Source: Shewanella litorisediminis
Lineage (GTDB): Bacteria; Pseudomonadota; Gammaproteobacteria; Enterobacterales; Shewanellaceae
Assembly: GCF_016834455.1 (NCBI RefSeq)
Contig: NZ_CP069213.1
Location: forward strand, 2,046,501-2,110,500
Direction of reading: 5' to 3'
Length of the DNA stretch: 64,000 nucleotides
This document shows, piece after piece, positions 26,410 through 35,973 of this stretch. Each line of letters starts with the position of its first letter. Position 1 is the stretch's first letter. The notes beneath the pieces were generated by a model, which worked only from the letters and a program-made list of their open reading frames with translations, made no database searches and had not been told where the DNA came from. The position numbers were made by a program, and so were the translations under genes.

Positions 26410-26752
26410 AGTGTATTCGCAAGCAATAGCGGTTGGCATAGTTGACCGTTACGGTCACAACACACAATAAACATGATTTAACATAATATACATTGTGCGC
26501 ATTTAGATGTGAGACTGTTTGTGTGCTTTGGTTCTCAGCACGATTATCCCTGCTATATTTACGATGCTGATCGCGCCCAGTTTACCGGCAGTAACGATAA
26601 ATCTTCGCGAAGCTTTATTCATATCAAGGGCTAGCAGGTCTTTTCTCGCCACCGACATCACTCGAATACATCTGACCGCCAACTGACGTGCTTGGCGTTG
26701 TATCAGGGCTACAATAGCAAGCTTACAATTCTCTCGCTAATGCACGCGTTCA
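26410..26752. other. Gap without recognisable gene
   Basis: AT-rich, short interrupted frames only. A few words of protein-like sequence appear on the plus strand but I cannot assign them to a family. No clear terminator or promoter was found. Confidence 0.4.
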
Positions 26753-27106
26753 TCAGACCTTATGGACCGGTTCCGTTTTATCAGCCAGAGTCTTGCAATC
26801 ATTGCAGCAATTGCTGCATTCGTTGACAAAAGACATCGGGACTCCAGCCAGAGGTTCACCTGATGCAATTCCAGTGGCACTCGATGTGTCATGCGGCAGC
26901 ATTTTATTAAAAGTCTCACCGTTCTTGGTGCTCAAAACTGCTTTTTTGCTGCATCCCACTCGCTGTTTGCAGGCCCACAGACAAAGCTGCCAAAGCTGCT
27001 GTTTGCTGTCTGCATCGAGACACTGGATGTCTGCCGCACACACTTGCCCTTCGTAGATAAGCTTCGCCAAAACGGAGACCGGAATTCCGATATTTACGAG
27101 TTTCAT
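26753..27106 (-). CDS. Small Cys-rich protein of unknown function behind a Fur-like box
   Basis: 117 aa. ATG at 27106 is preceded by a good ribosome site (ggggg, 5 bp away). The first half, MKLVNIGIPVSVLAKLIYEGQVCAADIQCLDADSKQQLWQLCLWACKQRVGC, looks like a compact helical protein. The second half is low in structure-forming residues and ends in a cluster CSNCCNDCK. Eight or more Cys could bind a metal or an Fe-S cluster. I do not recognise the family. A Fur-box-like palindrome 30 bp upstream suggests iron regulation. It is divergent from the HD-GYP regulator gene. Confidence 0.6.
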   Translation of the reverse strand: MKLVNIGIPVSVLAKLIYEGQVCAADIQCLDADSKQQLWQLCLWACKQRVGCSKKAVLSTKNGETFNKMLPHDTSSATGIASGEPLAGVPMSFVNECSNCCNDCKTLADKTEPVHKV

Positions 27107-27135
27107 GCTACCCCCTTAAACAGCAAACTACATCA

Positions 27136-27154
27136 AATGAGAATAGTTATCATA
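27136..27154. promoter_or_regulatory. Fur-box-like site
   Basis: aatgagaatagttatcata matches the 19-bp inverted-repeat Fur consensus (AATGATAATnATTATCATT) at 15 of the 18 defined positions. It lies between the divergent genes starting at 27106 (minus) and 27261 (plus); the minus-strand gene is the closer one. Confidence 0.6.
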
Positions 27155-27260
27155 TACGGATTTTGACCCGCTGTTAACGTAAAAAATCCACTGGCATGAA
27201 ATACTTGATCTACACTCAAAAGGAACAAATCTACCCGCGTTTTTAGCTTGAGGCCTGCGA

Positions 27261-28835
27261 ATGCTCATTGATATGGCAAAGAAAAGTCCCTTGTTTTCGG
27301 GCAAAAAAAAGGTTGAGTCGGAGGAATCAGGACCAGCATGGAAGATCCTGATCGTCGATGATGAACCCGATGTCCATACGGTGACCAAACTCGCCCTATC
27401 GAGATTTAAGTTGGAAGGACGCTCTCTTGCGTTCATCAACGCCTACAGCGGCGAACAGGCTAAGGAAATCCTGAACAGCGAAAGCGATGTTGCTGTGGCC
27501 TTTATAGACGTAGTGATGGAAAGCGACCACGCAGGCTTGGAGTTGGTCCGCTGGATACGTGAAGAGCTTAAAAACCGCACTATGCGGATAGTGCTCAGAA
27601 CCGGCCAACCCGGACAGGCGCCCGAAGAGGACGTTATCGTTAATTACGATATCAACGACTACAAGGCCAAGGCCGAACTCGACTCCCGTAAGCTCGTGAC
27701 CAGCGTCTATTCCTCACTGCGTTCTTACCGGGACATTATGGAGATTGAACAGTCACGTCAGGTGCAATTTAAGCATCGTAAAGGACTAGAGCGGGTGCTT
27801 GAAGCCACGTCTGGATTGTTCGAACTCAGAACGCTGCACAAGTTTGCCGATGGCTTATTGACTCAGGTCGCGAGCCTTTTGAATCTCGACACTGAAACCT
27901 TACTGCTGTCCTGCAATGCCATGGATGCCATCAGCGGCAAAATTGGCGCTCACGATCTCGAGATCCTGGCAGGAACAGGACAATTTGCTGCACACCACGA
28001 CAGAGCCCTCGCGCCCAATATCCTCGCACTGCTTAAAGAGGCCTTATCCCAAAAACGTTGTTTGTATGAGCAAAATTGCTTTGTGGGATACTTCCCCACC
28101 AAGAGCGGCTTAATCAATCTGCTGTATATGGACGGTATCGACAAGATAAGCGACCTTGATAAGCAACTGATCGATATCTTTGCCATCAATGTGGGCGTTG
28201 CGTTTGAGAACCTGCTGTTGAACCAGGAGGTAGAAGACACCCAGTCAGAGCTAATTTTGCGCTTGGGTGATGTGGTGGAAAGTCGCTCGAAGGAAGCGGC
28301 CAATCACGTGAAGCGCATGGCGGCCTATTGCCATGACCTTGCGCTCCTTGCAGGGCTTGCGGATCATGAGGCGGACTTATTGAAGCGGGCGGCTCCCATG
28401 CATGACATTGGAAAAATCGCCATTCCCGATGCGGTGCTGCTTAAACCCGGAAAACTCGATACGGACGAGTGGCAAATAATGCGTCAGCATCCAGTGATAG
28501 GCCATCAGATCCTGGCCAACTCAGAGCGCCCTATTTTAAATGCGGCGGCTACCATTTCGTTGCAACACCACGAGAAGTTTGACGGCAGCGGCTACCCTGC
28601 TGGTCTTCGAGGTGATGACATTCATATTTATGCACGCATAGTGGCGATAGCAGATGTATTTGATGCTTTATCCCATGCCCGTTGCTACAAAGAAGCTTGG
28701 CCACTGGACAAGGTGCTGGAAGAAATGAAAAATTGCTCCGGAACCCATTTCGATCCAGTTTTGCTGCAACTCTTTATCGACAATATACAGAACTTCGTTG
28801 CCATCAAAGAGTGCTGGAAAGACAGCGGCGAATGA
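27261..28835 (+). CDS. Response regulator with DUF3369 and HD-GYP domains
   Basis: 524 aa. The receiver domain (about residues 25-150) starts KILIVDDEPDVHTV; the phosphoacceptor Asp is in VAVAFIDVVMES. A DUF3369-type GAF-like middle region follows (about 160-330). The C-terminal HD-GYP phosphodiesterase domain has MHDIGKIAIPD (HD pair), LQHHEKFDGSGYPAGL (HHE...DGSGYP, the GYP signature) and ADVFDAL. All HD-GYP landmarks are present, so it probably hydrolyses cyclic di-GMP on phosphorylation. The partner kinase is not in the neighbourhood. Confidence 0.93.
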   Translation: MLIDMAKKSPLFSGKKKVESEESGPAWKILIVDDEPDVHTVTKLALSRFKLEGRSLAFINAYSGEQAKEILNSESDVAVAFIDVVMESDHAGLELVRWIREELKNRTMRIVLRTGQPGQAPEEDVIVNYDINDYKAKAELDSRKLVTSVYSSLRSYRDIMEIEQSRQVQFKHRKGLERVLEATSGLFELRTLHKFADGLLTQVASLLNLDTETLLLSCNAMDAISGKIGAHDLEILAGTGQFAAHHDRALAPNILALLKEALSQKRCLYEQNCFVGYFPTKSGLINLLYMDGIDKISDLDKQLIDIFAINVGVAFENLLLNQEVEDTQSELILRLGDVVESRSKEAANHVKRMAAYCHDLALLAGLADHEADLLKRAAPMHDIGKIAIPDAVLLKPGKLDTDEWQIMRQHPVIGHQILANSERPILNAAATISLQHHEKFDGSGYPAGLRGDDIHIYARIVAIADVFDALSHARCYKEAWPLDKVLEEMKNCSGTHFDPVLLQLFIDNIQNFVAIKECWKDSGE

Positions 28836-28837
28836 TT

Positions 28838-29290
28838 TCAGCCATTATCGGCGAGAAAATCAAACCAGATTTGCTGAGGCAGCCCTGCTTCCGTGGTAAC
28901 GCTGAGCCAAAGCCGCCATACCATATAATCACTCGAACAACTGCCGTACACCGCGGTGGCATTAAAGGTGTTTTCATCGGTTTGTTGCCACTTTAATGGG
29001 ATGACGCCCATAAACATGTCTCGGCCTTCGATTCGGCTTGAGGTTATCTCTATTTTTTGAGTGCTTTTCAGTTTGAATTTCAGCGGTTTTTCACTGGGAG
29101 CGCTCGCCGGACTCAAACTCAGTGTGATGATATTTTCACCAATGGAATGTTGGCATTCCCCGGCGTGAAAATCACACAATCCCTGTTCTTTCATCGCCCT
29201 TTGCGGGGAAATTTGATTCTGATCACATCCCGACAGGAAAATCAGGGCAAAAAGCACGCTTTTGAATGCGGGATTACGTACGCCTAGCAC
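28838..29290 (-). CDS. Conserved hypothetical lipoprotein
   Basis: 150 aa. N-terminal lipoprotein signal with lipobox LSGC (Cys22). The mature part has four more Cys, two close together (GLCDFHAGECQHSIG) and one in the late conserved-looking VYGSCSSDYMVWRLWLSV. It sits back to back with ccoN, sharing a 263-bp intergenic region that carries an FNR box. A role around the cytochrome oxidase is possible but not shown. Its stop is 2 bp from the HD-GYP stop, so the two genes converge. Confidence 0.8.
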   Translation of the reverse strand: MLGVRNPAFKSVLFALIFLSGCDQNQISPQRAMKEQGLCDFHAGECQHSIGENIITLSLSPASAPSEKPLKFKLKSTQKIEITSSRIEGRDMFMGVIPLKWQQTDENTFNATAVYGSCSSDYMVWRLWLSVTTEAGLPQQIWFDFLADNG

Positions 29291-29336
29291 AATAAATCAC
29301 CTTATGCTGCAAGATGTTAACATTCTATTGTTCCGG

Positions 29337-29350
29337 TTGATCCAGATCAA
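29337..29350. promoter_or_regulatory. FNR/EtrA box upstream of ccoN
   Basis: ttgatccagatcaa is a perfect TTGAT-N4-ATCAA site. A -10-like tatctt lies at 29371-29376, placing the box centre about 41 bp before a start site near 29385, the class II activator position. Low-oxygen induction of the cbb3 operon is expected. Confidence 0.88.
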
Positions 29351-29553
29351 CAAACCCATGGCCATCCCGGTATCTTTTTTGACACAGCTCAAGTATCATT
29401 GCAAAGCCTTGCGATTGGTAACAATTCCGCGGGCACAGGCATTGACAGCCAGTGTAGAGCCCGATAGGGAACATGCTGAATGTCATTTTAAAAAACCGGT
29501 AGAGCTCGTCTTTACTCACATTACAAGTAAAAGTAATAAGCAGTGGAAGCACT

Positions 29554-30990
29554 ATGATGAACCATTCCCAGCCACACGGCGCTGATTACAATTACACTGT
29601 CGTGCGCCAATTCGCCTTAACCACAGTTCTGTGGGGCATTGTTGGTATGTCCGTCGGTGTACTGATTGCGGCTCAGTTAATCTGGCCCCAACTGAACTTC
29701 GATACCCCTTGGTTAACCTACAGCCGCTTGCGGCCATTACACACCAATGCGGTGATCTTCGCGTTCGGTACCTCAGCGCTTTTCGCCACCTCCTACTATG
29801 TTGTTCAACGTACTTGTCAAACCCGTCTGTTTGCGCCAGCTTTGGCGTCATTCACCTTCTGGGGTTGGCAAGCCATCATTCTGGCTGCCGCCATCACTCT
29901 GCCACTGGGTATCACCAGCGGTAAAGAATATGCAGAGCTGGAATGGCCAATCGACATCGCTATCGCCGTTGTGTGGGTTAGCTACGCGATTGTATTCTTC
30001 GGTACCATTGTTAAGCGCAAGACTTCGCACATTTATGTAGCGAACTGGTTCTTCGGTGCCTTCATCATCACAGTAGCTGTGCTGCACATTGTAAACTCCA
30101 TGGCTGTGCCTGTTAGCCTGTGGAAGTCTTACTCTATATACGCCGGTGCGGTAGATGCCATGGTGCAATGGTGGTACGGCCACAATGCCGTGGGCTTCCT
30201 GCTGACCGCTGGCTTCCTGGGTATGATGTATTACTTCGTGCCTAAGCAAGCCGGTCGTCCGGTTTACTCTTACCGTCTGTCAATCGTGCACTTCTGGGCA
30301 CTGATTGCACTGTACATCTGGGCCGGTCCTCACCACCTGCACTACACTGCCCTGCCCGACTGGACTCAGTCTCTGGGTATGGTGATGTCACTGATCCTGT
30401 TCGCACCTTCCTGGGGCGGTATGATCAACGGCATCATGACCCTGTCAGGCGCCTGGCACAAACTGCGCACTGACCCGGTACTGCGCTTCCTGGTGGTATC
30501 TCTGTCCTTCTACGGTATGTCTACCTTCGAAGGTCCTATGATGGCCATCAAGACAGTAAACGCGCTGTCTCACTACACTGACTGGACCGTTGGTCACGTA
30601 CACTCAGGTGCTCTGGGTTGGGTTGCCATGGTATCTATCGGTTCTCTGTATCACCTGATCCCTAACCTGTTTGGTCACGGCCGCATGTACTCTACCTCTC
30701 TGGTGAACGTGCACTTCTGGCTGGCAACTATCGGTACTGTACTGTACATCGTTGCTATGTGGATCTCTGGTGTGATGCAAGGTCTGATGTGGCGTGCAGT
30801 GAACTCTGACGGCACCCTGACCTACAGCTTCGTAGAAAGTCTGGAAGCCTCATATCCGTTCTACTTCGTACGCTTCCTGGGCGGCTGCTTCTTCGTAACC
30901 GGTATGCTGATCATGGCTTACAACGTATTCCGCACTGTTAAGGCACCTAAAGATTCACTGCCTGAACTGTCAGAAGCCAAAGCTGCATAA
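29554..30990 (+). CDS. ccoN: cbb3-type cytochrome c oxidase subunit I
   Basis: 478 aa, about twelve membrane helices, inner membrane. It contains the conserved His ligands for the haems and CuB in [43 protein letters not shown] and [19 protein letters not shown]. Starts [20 protein letters not shown]; the second ATG is 3 bp later. It is the catalytic subunit reducing oxygen in the high-affinity oxidase. First gene of ccoNOQP, with ccoO 12 bp downstream. An FNR box precedes the operon. Confidence 0.97.
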   Translation: MMNHSQPHGADYNYTVVRQFALTTVLWGIVGMSVGVLIAAQLIWPQLNFDTPWLTYSRLRPLHTNAVIFAFGTSALFATSYYVVQRTCQTRLFAPALASFTFWGWQAIILAAAITLPLGITSGKEYAELEWPIDIAIAVVWVSYAIVFFGTIVKRKTSHIYVANWFFGAFIITVAVLHIVNSMAVPVSLWKSYSIYAGAVDAMVQWWYGHNAVGFLLTAGFLGMMYYFVPKQAGRPVYSYRLSIVHFWALIALYIWAGPHHLHYTALPDWTQSLGMVMSLILFAPSWGGMINGIMTLSGAWHKLRTDPVLRFLVVSLSFYGMSTFEGPMMAIKTVNALSHYTDWTVGHVHSGALGWVAMVSIGSLYHLIPNLFGHGRMYSTSLVNVHFWLATIGTVLYIVAMWISGVMQGLMWRAVNSDGTLTYSFVESLEASYPFYFVRFLGGCFFVTGMLIMAYNVFRTVKAPKDSLPELSEAKAA

Positions 30991-31002
30991 GGAGTAGACA
31001 CG

Positions 31003-31629
31003 ATGAAATTCAACCATGAATTAATTGAGAAAAACATCGGTTTGCTCGGTATCTTCACCGTGCTGGTGATCAGCATCGGTGGTCTGGTGCAAATCACGCC
31101 ACTGCTGTTCCAGAAAGATACCACCGAGCCAGTGAAAGGCCTGCGCCCCTACACTGCACTCGAGCTCGAAGGCCGTGACATCTATATCCGTGAAGGTTGC
31201 TACAACTGCCACAGCCAGATGATCCGTCCCCTGCGTGCTGAAACTGAACGTTATGGCCACTACTCTGTTGCCGGTGAATCAGTATGGGATCATCCCTTCC
31301 AGTGGGGCTCCAAGCGTACTGGTCCAGACCTGGCCCGTGTAGGCGGTCGTTACAGCGATAAATGGCACGAAGTTCACCTGATTGATCCTCGCGCCGTGGT
31401 TCCTCAGTCCAACATGCCTGCTTTCCCTTGGCTAGCCGACAACAAGCTTGATGGCCAGCATACAGCCCGCAAGATGACCATTTTGCGTGATATGCACAAG
31501 GGCGAGAACAACGGCAAAGACCTGTACAGCGATGAAGAAATTGCCAACGCTCAGAAAGCCGTAGAAGGCAAAACTGAGATGGAAGCCATTATCGCTTACC
31601 TGCAGTCTTTGGGGCATGCACTCAAATAA
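31003..31629 (+). CDS. ccoO: cbb3-type cytochrome c oxidase subunit II (mono-haem)
   Basis: 208 aa. One N-terminal membrane anchor ([21 protein letters not shown]) and a periplasmic c-type haem domain with C-Y-N-C-H ([17 protein letters not shown]) and a distal Met in [13 protein letters not shown]. It passes electrons to CcoN. Preceded by aaggag; 12 bp from ccoN and followed 12 bp later by ccoQ. Confidence 0.97.
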   Translation: MKFNHELIEKNIGLLGIFTVLVISIGGLVQITPLLFQKDTTEPVKGLRPYTALELEGRDIYIREGCYNCHSQMIRPLRAETERYGHYSVAGESVWDHPFQWGSKRTGPDLARVGGRYSDKWHEVHLIDPRAVVPQSNMPAFPWLADNKLDGQHTARKMTILRDMHKGENNGKDLYSDEEIANAQKAVEGKTEMEAIIAYLQSLGHALK

Positions 31630-31641
31630 GGAGGTAACTAT

Positions 31642-31815
31642 ATGGATTACGGCACATTACACGGGATAGTAACCGTTGTTGTAATGCTGACCTTCGTCGG
31701 TATATTTGCTTGGGCTTATAGCTCCCGTCGCAAAAAGAGTTTCGACGAGGCGGCTAACCTTGTGTTTTCCGATGAGGAAACCAAGGGAATGAAGGACTCA
31801 GGAGAGCAAAAATAA
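31642..31815 (+). CDS. ccoQ: cbb3 oxidase small subunit CcoQ
   Basis: 57 aa. AAGGAGG lies 6 bp before ATG 31642. It starts MDYGTLHGIVTVVVMLTFVGIFAWAYSSRRKKSFDEAANLVF: one membrane helix followed by the basic then acidic tail typical of CcoQ/FixQ, which stabilises the oxidase. Its TAA overlaps the ATG of ccoP by one base. Confidence 0.93.
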   Translation: MDYGTLHGIVTVVVMLTFVGIFAWAYSSRRKKSFDEAANLVFSDEETKGMKDSGEQK

Positions 31816-32792
31816 TGTTGATGAGTAACTTCTGGAGTATGTGGATTAGCATACTCACTATCCTGGTGATCGTAGGCTGCTTCGTGCTGCTGAAAATCTG
31901 TTCCAAGAACACGACGCCTGATATTAAAGAAGGCGAATCAATGGGTCATAGCTTCGACGGTATCGAAGAGCTGAACAACCCGCTGCCAAAGTGGTGGAGC
32001 TACATGTTCTACATCACTATCGTGTTCGGTGTGATTTACCTGGCTCTGTATCCAGGTCTGGGGAACTTCAAAGGTTTCCTGGGTTGGAGCAGCTCTAACC
32101 AGAGCATTGGTACTGAGCAAGGTATCAAGGCCGACTCTAAAGCAGCCATCGAAAATGCTGCCAAAGACGGTCGCTGGGTTCAGTATGATGTCGAAGTGAA
32201 AAGTGCCGACGACAAATACGGTCACATTTTTAAAGAATACGCGGCAACCCCATTGGAAGAGCTGGTGAAAAACCCAGAAGCCTTGAAAGTGGGTGGTCGT
32301 CTGTTCCTGCAAAACTGTGCCCAGTGTCACGGCTCTGATGCTCGAGGCAGCACAGGCTTCCCTGACCTGACCGATGCCGATTGGCTCTATGGTGGTGACC
32401 TGGCTACTATCAAGGCCAGCATCATGAACGGTCGCCGTGGCATGATGCCACCAAAGGGTGGCTTGCCTATCGACGACAGTGAGATCCCAGGCCTGGCTGA
32501 GTATGTTGTCAGTCTCTCGGGCGGTGACCACGATGCCGCACTGGCCGCTCAAGGTCAGGGCTCGTTCATGAAAGGCTGTTTTGCCTGTCACGGTATGGAC
32601 GGCAAAGGCAACAAATTCATGGGTGCCCCAGATCTGACTGACACTGTTTGGTTATACGGCGGTAGCCGCGGCAAGATTGAAGAGTCAATCAAGTTCGGTC
32701 GTACCGGCGTAATGCCAGCATGGAAAGATGTACTGGGCGAAGAAAAAGTCCATGTCATCACTGCCTACGTTTATAGCTTGTCCAACAAGTAA
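31815..32792 (+). CDS. ccoP: cbb3-type cytochrome c oxidase subunit III (di-haem)
   Basis: 325 aa. ATG at 31815 overlaps the ccoQ stop; ATG 31821 is possible. Two N-terminal membrane helices (FWSMWISILTILVIVGCFVLL and WSYMFYITIVFGVIYLALYPGLG) are followed by two c-haem domains with CAQCH (LFLQNCAQCHGSDARG) and CFACH (FMKGCFACHGMDGKG) and Met ligands in RRGMMPPKGG and GVMPAW. It receives electrons from soluble cytochromes. A terminator follows. Confidence 0.97.
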   Translation: MLMSNFWSMWISILTILVIVGCFVLLKICSKNTTPDIKEGESMGHSFDGIEELNNPLPKWWSYMFYITIVFGVIYLALYPGLGNFKGFLGWSSSNQSIGTEQGIKADSKAAIENAAKDGRWVQYDVEVKSADDKYGHIFKEYAATPLEELVKNPEALKVGGRLFLQNCAQCHGSDARGSTGFPDLTDADWLYGGDLATIKASIMNGRRGMMPPKGGLPIDDSEIPGLAEYVVSLSGGDHDAALAAQGQGSFMKGCFACHGMDGKGNKFMGAPDLTDTVWLYGGSRGKIEESIKFGRTGVMPAWKDVLGEEKVHVITAYVYSLSNK

Positions 32793-32809
32793 TTAACGTC
32801 AGTAAAATC

Positions 32810-32842
32810 AAGGCCCCGAGATAACATCGGGGCCTTTTTTTA
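32810..32842 (+). terminator. Terminator of ccoNOQP
   Basis: aaggccccga paired with tcggggcctt around the loop gataaca, followed by a T tract. Confidence 0.9.
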
Positions 32843-32904
32843 AGTGATAACTCAGACATTAAACGATAGAATATCGCTAACGAAACGACCTTTGGTATTA
32901 CACA

Positions 32905-33384
32905 ATGAATAAGCAGCAAGCCTGGTATAAGCAGTTTTGGCCCTGGTTTTTAATTATCCTTCCCATGTGTGCAGTTATCGCAAGTTTTACCACCCTGAAA
33001 ATTGCCATGGATAACTCAGATTCGTTGGTAGCCGAGGAATATTACAAAAAGGGCAAGGCCATCAATATGGACCTGTCCAAAATTCAGTATGCACGCCAGA
33101 TTGGTATGCAGTTTTTGGTTTCAGTCAAAGACGGTGCCATCACCCTCGAACAGCATGGTGGACCCGCCTATGACGCGGCGCTGAATACCAACTTTTATCA
33201 CCCCACCCTTGCTGAACGCGATTTTGCGGGCATGGTAACCCAGGATGCCGCCAAACTTTATCGCATCACGCCGTCCCAGCCTATTTCAGGCTTTTGGGAA
33301 GTCCGCATTGAGAGTTTTGATGGCAAATGGCGCCTGCAAAAGCGCCTTGAGCTCACTGAAGGCATAGAACACTGGCTGAATTGA
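32905..33384 (+). CDS. ccoH: FixH/CcoH-type cbb3 assembly protein
   Basis: 159 aa. One N-terminal membrane helix (WPWFLIILPMCAVIASFTTLKIAM) follows WYKQFWPW and precedes SDSLVAEEYYKKGKAINMDLSKI, the hallmark of FixH/CcoH. The periplasmic part is beta-rich and ends GFWEVRIESFDGKWRLQKRLEL. FixH helps assemble the cbb3 complex. The next gene, ccoI, starts 7 bp later. It lies after the ccoP terminator, so it may have its own promoter. Confidence 0.9.
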   Translation: MNKQQAWYKQFWPWFLIILPMCAVIASFTTLKIAMDNSDSLVAEEYYKKGKAINMDLSKIQYARQIGMQFLVSVKDGAITLEQHGGPAYDAALNTNFYHPTLAERDFAGMVTQDAAKLYRITPSQPISGFWEVRIESFDGKWRLQKRLELTEGIEHWLN

Positions 33385-33391
33385 GTCGTCT

Positions 33392-35779
33392 ATGACCACC
33401 ATTTCCTGTTTTCACTGTAATGAACCTGTCCTGACCGGTAATCGCTTTATCACCCGAATCGATAATGTCGATCAGATGATGTGTTGCCCTGGATGTCAGG
33501 CAGTCTCTCAGGCGATTGTCGACGCCGGCCTGCTCTCCTATTACAAGTACCGCACCGAGCCCGGTAATCGTCAAACGGCACTGGTACCCGATAGCCTCAA
33601 CCATTTCAGCGCCTATGACCTGCCAGAAGTACAACAGGACTTTGTGCAGGGGCGTGATGGCCGTGAGGAAGTGACCCTCAGTATCGATGGCATCACCTGT
33701 GCGGCCTGCGCCTGGCTGATTGAGCATAAGCTGCAAAAGCTTGAAGGCATTGAACGCATTCAGGTGAACTCCACCACTCAGCGCGCTTTTATCCGTTGGA
33801 AACCGGGGCTGGTTAAGCTGAGCGATATTCTGTCTGCTATCGGTAGCATTGGCTATAGCGCGGCACCTTTTCAACTGGACGACCAGGAAGTCGTCAGCAA
33901 GCGCAACAGCCGCCGTTTCCTGTTGAGACTGGGACTTGCGGGTTTTGCCACCATGCAGGTGATGATGTTCGCGCTGGCGCTTTATGCCGGCTACTTTACC
34001 GACCTGGAAACCGAGTACCGCGACTATTTTCGCTGGGTAAGCATGATTTTCGCCGCCCCCGTCGTGTTTTACTCCGCGCAGCCATTTTATTTCAGCGCCA
34101 TACGCGCCATCCTGGGTGGCAAGCTCAATATGGACGTCTCAGTGTCCATTGCCATTTGCGGCGCTTACATAGCAAGCTGCGTTGCCACCATCAATGGTAC
34201 CGGCGAGGTCTATTTCGAGTCGGTGTCCATGTTCACCTTCTTTTTGCTTCTTGGCCGCTATTTCGAGCAAAATGCCCGCCAAAAGGCATCGGTCAGCTCA
34301 AGTAACCTGCACAAGCTGGTGCCGCTGACGGCATCGTTAGTGACTGAGAATGGCATAGAAGAAATCCCTGCCAAGAAACTCCAGGTCGGCAACATCATTC
34401 TGGTCAGCCCCGGGGACGTGATTGCGGCCGATGGTAAAATAATCAGCGGTATCTCCGGCATCAACGAGTCCATGCTCACCGGTGAGCAGTTGCCTGTATC
34501 CAAGGCACCCGGCGCAGAGGTGTTTGCAGGCACCATCAATCTTGAACAGCCCATTAAGGTTGAAGTCACCGCCATCGGCCAGGACCAATTGGTTGCTGAA
34601 ATCATCCGCCTCCAGGAAATGGCCTCCAATGCCAAGCCGGCAATTGCCCTTACCGCAGATAAACTTGCCCGTTACTTCTCGGCTACCATATTGACCATTG
34701 CCGCCATCACTTATGTGGTATGGCGCCAGATTTCTCCGGAAGATGCTTTTTGGGTGACACTATCCGTGTTGGTTGCCACCTGCCCCTGTGCCCTCGCCCT
34801 TGCCACGCCCACAGCAGTGACCTGCGCCACCGGGCTCTTTACCCGCCTCGGGATCATTTCCCGCCATGGCGCCGTCTTTGAAAAGTTGCCCAGAATAAAG
34901 ACCGTGGTATTTGATAAAACCGGCACCCTCACCTGCGGCAACTTCAGTTTTGGCGACATCCGGTTGTTCGACAACATAGATAAGGCCCGAGCCCTCAACC
35001 TCGCATCCGCATTGGAACAGGGCTCTTTACACCCCATCGCCCGGTTATTCGCAAGAATGCCCACATCACTCGAAGTCCAGGGCCAGCATCATGTGGTGGG
35101 ATTAGGTGTTGAAGGAACAATCGACGGCAAGCACTACCGGATTGGCAGTGCCGAATATCTTAATATTGCCAAAGACGACATGCAGTCAGGCCAGTGGGTG
35201 TACCTGGGCGATGACACAGGCCTGCTTGCCGCGTTTGAGATCCAGGATAAGCTCAGGGACGATGCCAGAGACACCATCAAGGCCTTGAAAGCCAAAAACA
35301 TCGAACTGCAGATTGCCAGCGGTGATACCTCGGCCCACCTGCAACACGTCGCATCGACTCTCGGTATCGATAAGGTAAGTGGCGGCCTCAAACCCAAAGG
35401 AAAGCTCGAGCTTGTCGAGTCCCTTCGACGCCCTGACACTCTTGTTGCCATGTTTGGTGATGGGATTAATGATGCGCCGGTGCTCGCCGGTGCCGACCTT
35501 TCAGTGGCAATGGGCAGTGGCAGCGCCATCGCCAAAAACAGTGCCGATCTGATTTTACTCGGTGATCATCTGCACCGTTTTGTTGAAGCCATGAACATCG
35601 CATGTAAAACAAATCGTATCATCAGGCAGAATCTTGCCTGGGCATTGGGGTACAATCTGTTGATACTGCCACTTGCAGTGACCGGACATGTGGTTCCCTA
35701 TATCGCCGCCATAGGCATGTCTGCCAGCTCGCTGATCGTAGTGGGTAACAGCTTGAGATTACTGAGGTTAAAACCGTGA
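33392..35779 (+). CDS. ccoI: CcoI/FixI copper P-type ATPase for cbb3 assembly
   Basis: 795 aa. It begins with the Cys-rich segment ISCFHCNEPV...MCCPGCQAVSQ typical of CcoI, then a heavy-metal domain with ITCAACAWLIEHKLQ. The membrane CPC site is TCPCALALATPTA, the phosphorylation site DKTGTLTCG, and the hinge MFGDGINDAPVLAGAD. It delivers copper outward for the CuB centre of CcoN and differs from the detoxifying CopA at 19544-21913. It overlaps ccoS by 4 bp. Confidence 0.95.
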   Translation: MTTISCFHCNEPVLTGNRFITRIDNVDQMMCCPGCQAVSQAIVDAGLLSYYKYRTEPGNRQTALVPDSLNHFSAYDLPEVQQDFVQGRDGREEVTLSIDGITCAACAWLIEHKLQKLEGIERIQVNSTTQRAFIRWKPGLVKLSDILSAIGSIGYSAAPFQLDDQEVVSKRNSRRFLLRLGLAGFATMQVMMFALALYAGYFTDLETEYRDYFRWVSMIFAAPVVFYSAQPFYFSAIRAILGGKLNMDVSVSIAICGAYIASCVATINGTGEVYFESVSMFTFFLLLGRYFEQNARQKASVSSSNLHKLVPLTASLVTENGIEEIPAKKLQVGNIILVSPGDVIAADGKIISGISGINESMLTGEQLPVSKAPGAEVFAGTINLEQPIKVEVTAIGQDQLVAEIIRLQEMASNAKPAIALTADKLARYFSATILTIAAITYVVWRQISPEDAFWVTLSVLVATCPCALALATPTAVTCATGLFTRLGIISRHGAVFEKLPRIKTVVFDKTGTLTCGNFSFGDIRLFDNIDKARALNLASALEQGSLHPIARLFARMPTSLEVQGQHHVVGLGVEGTIDGKHYRIGSAEYLNIAKDDMQSGQWVYLGDDTGLLAAFEIQDKLRDDARDTIKALKAKNIELQIASGDTSAHLQHVASTLGIDKVSGGLKPKGKLELVESLRRPDTLVAMFGDGINDAPVLAGADLSVAMGSGSAIAKNSADLILLGDHLHRFVEAMNIACKTNRIIRQNLAWALGYNLLILPLAVTGHVVPYIAAIGMSASSLIVVGNSLRLLRLKP

Positions 35780-35973
35780 GCATCATCTACATTCTCATTC
35801 CCATTGCGATGCTGTTTGTGCTCATTGCGGTTGGTGTCTTCTTTTGGGCCGTTCGAACAGAACAGTTTGATGACCTTGACCGGCAGGGGGCGTCCATTTT
35901 GTTTGAAGAAGATACACCCGCCACTCGCGGCGACGCAGCGGCTTCACGCACTGAGCCAACGGATAAACCTTAA
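35776..35973 (+). CDS. ccoS: CcoS/FixS cbb3 maturation protein
   Basis: 65 aa. Start overlaps the ccoI end (ATGA-type coupling; the start codon is GTG). One membrane helix MSIIYILIPIAMLFVLIAVGVFFWAV, then RTEQFDDLDRQGASILFEEDTPA, the family signature (FDDL...G..IL.ED). Required for cofactor insertion in the cbb3 oxidase. Its stop overlaps the next ATG (TAATG). Confidence 0.93.
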   Translation: MSIIYILIPIAMLFVLIAVGVFFWAVRTEQFDDLDRQGASILFEEDTPATRGDAAASRTEPTDKP

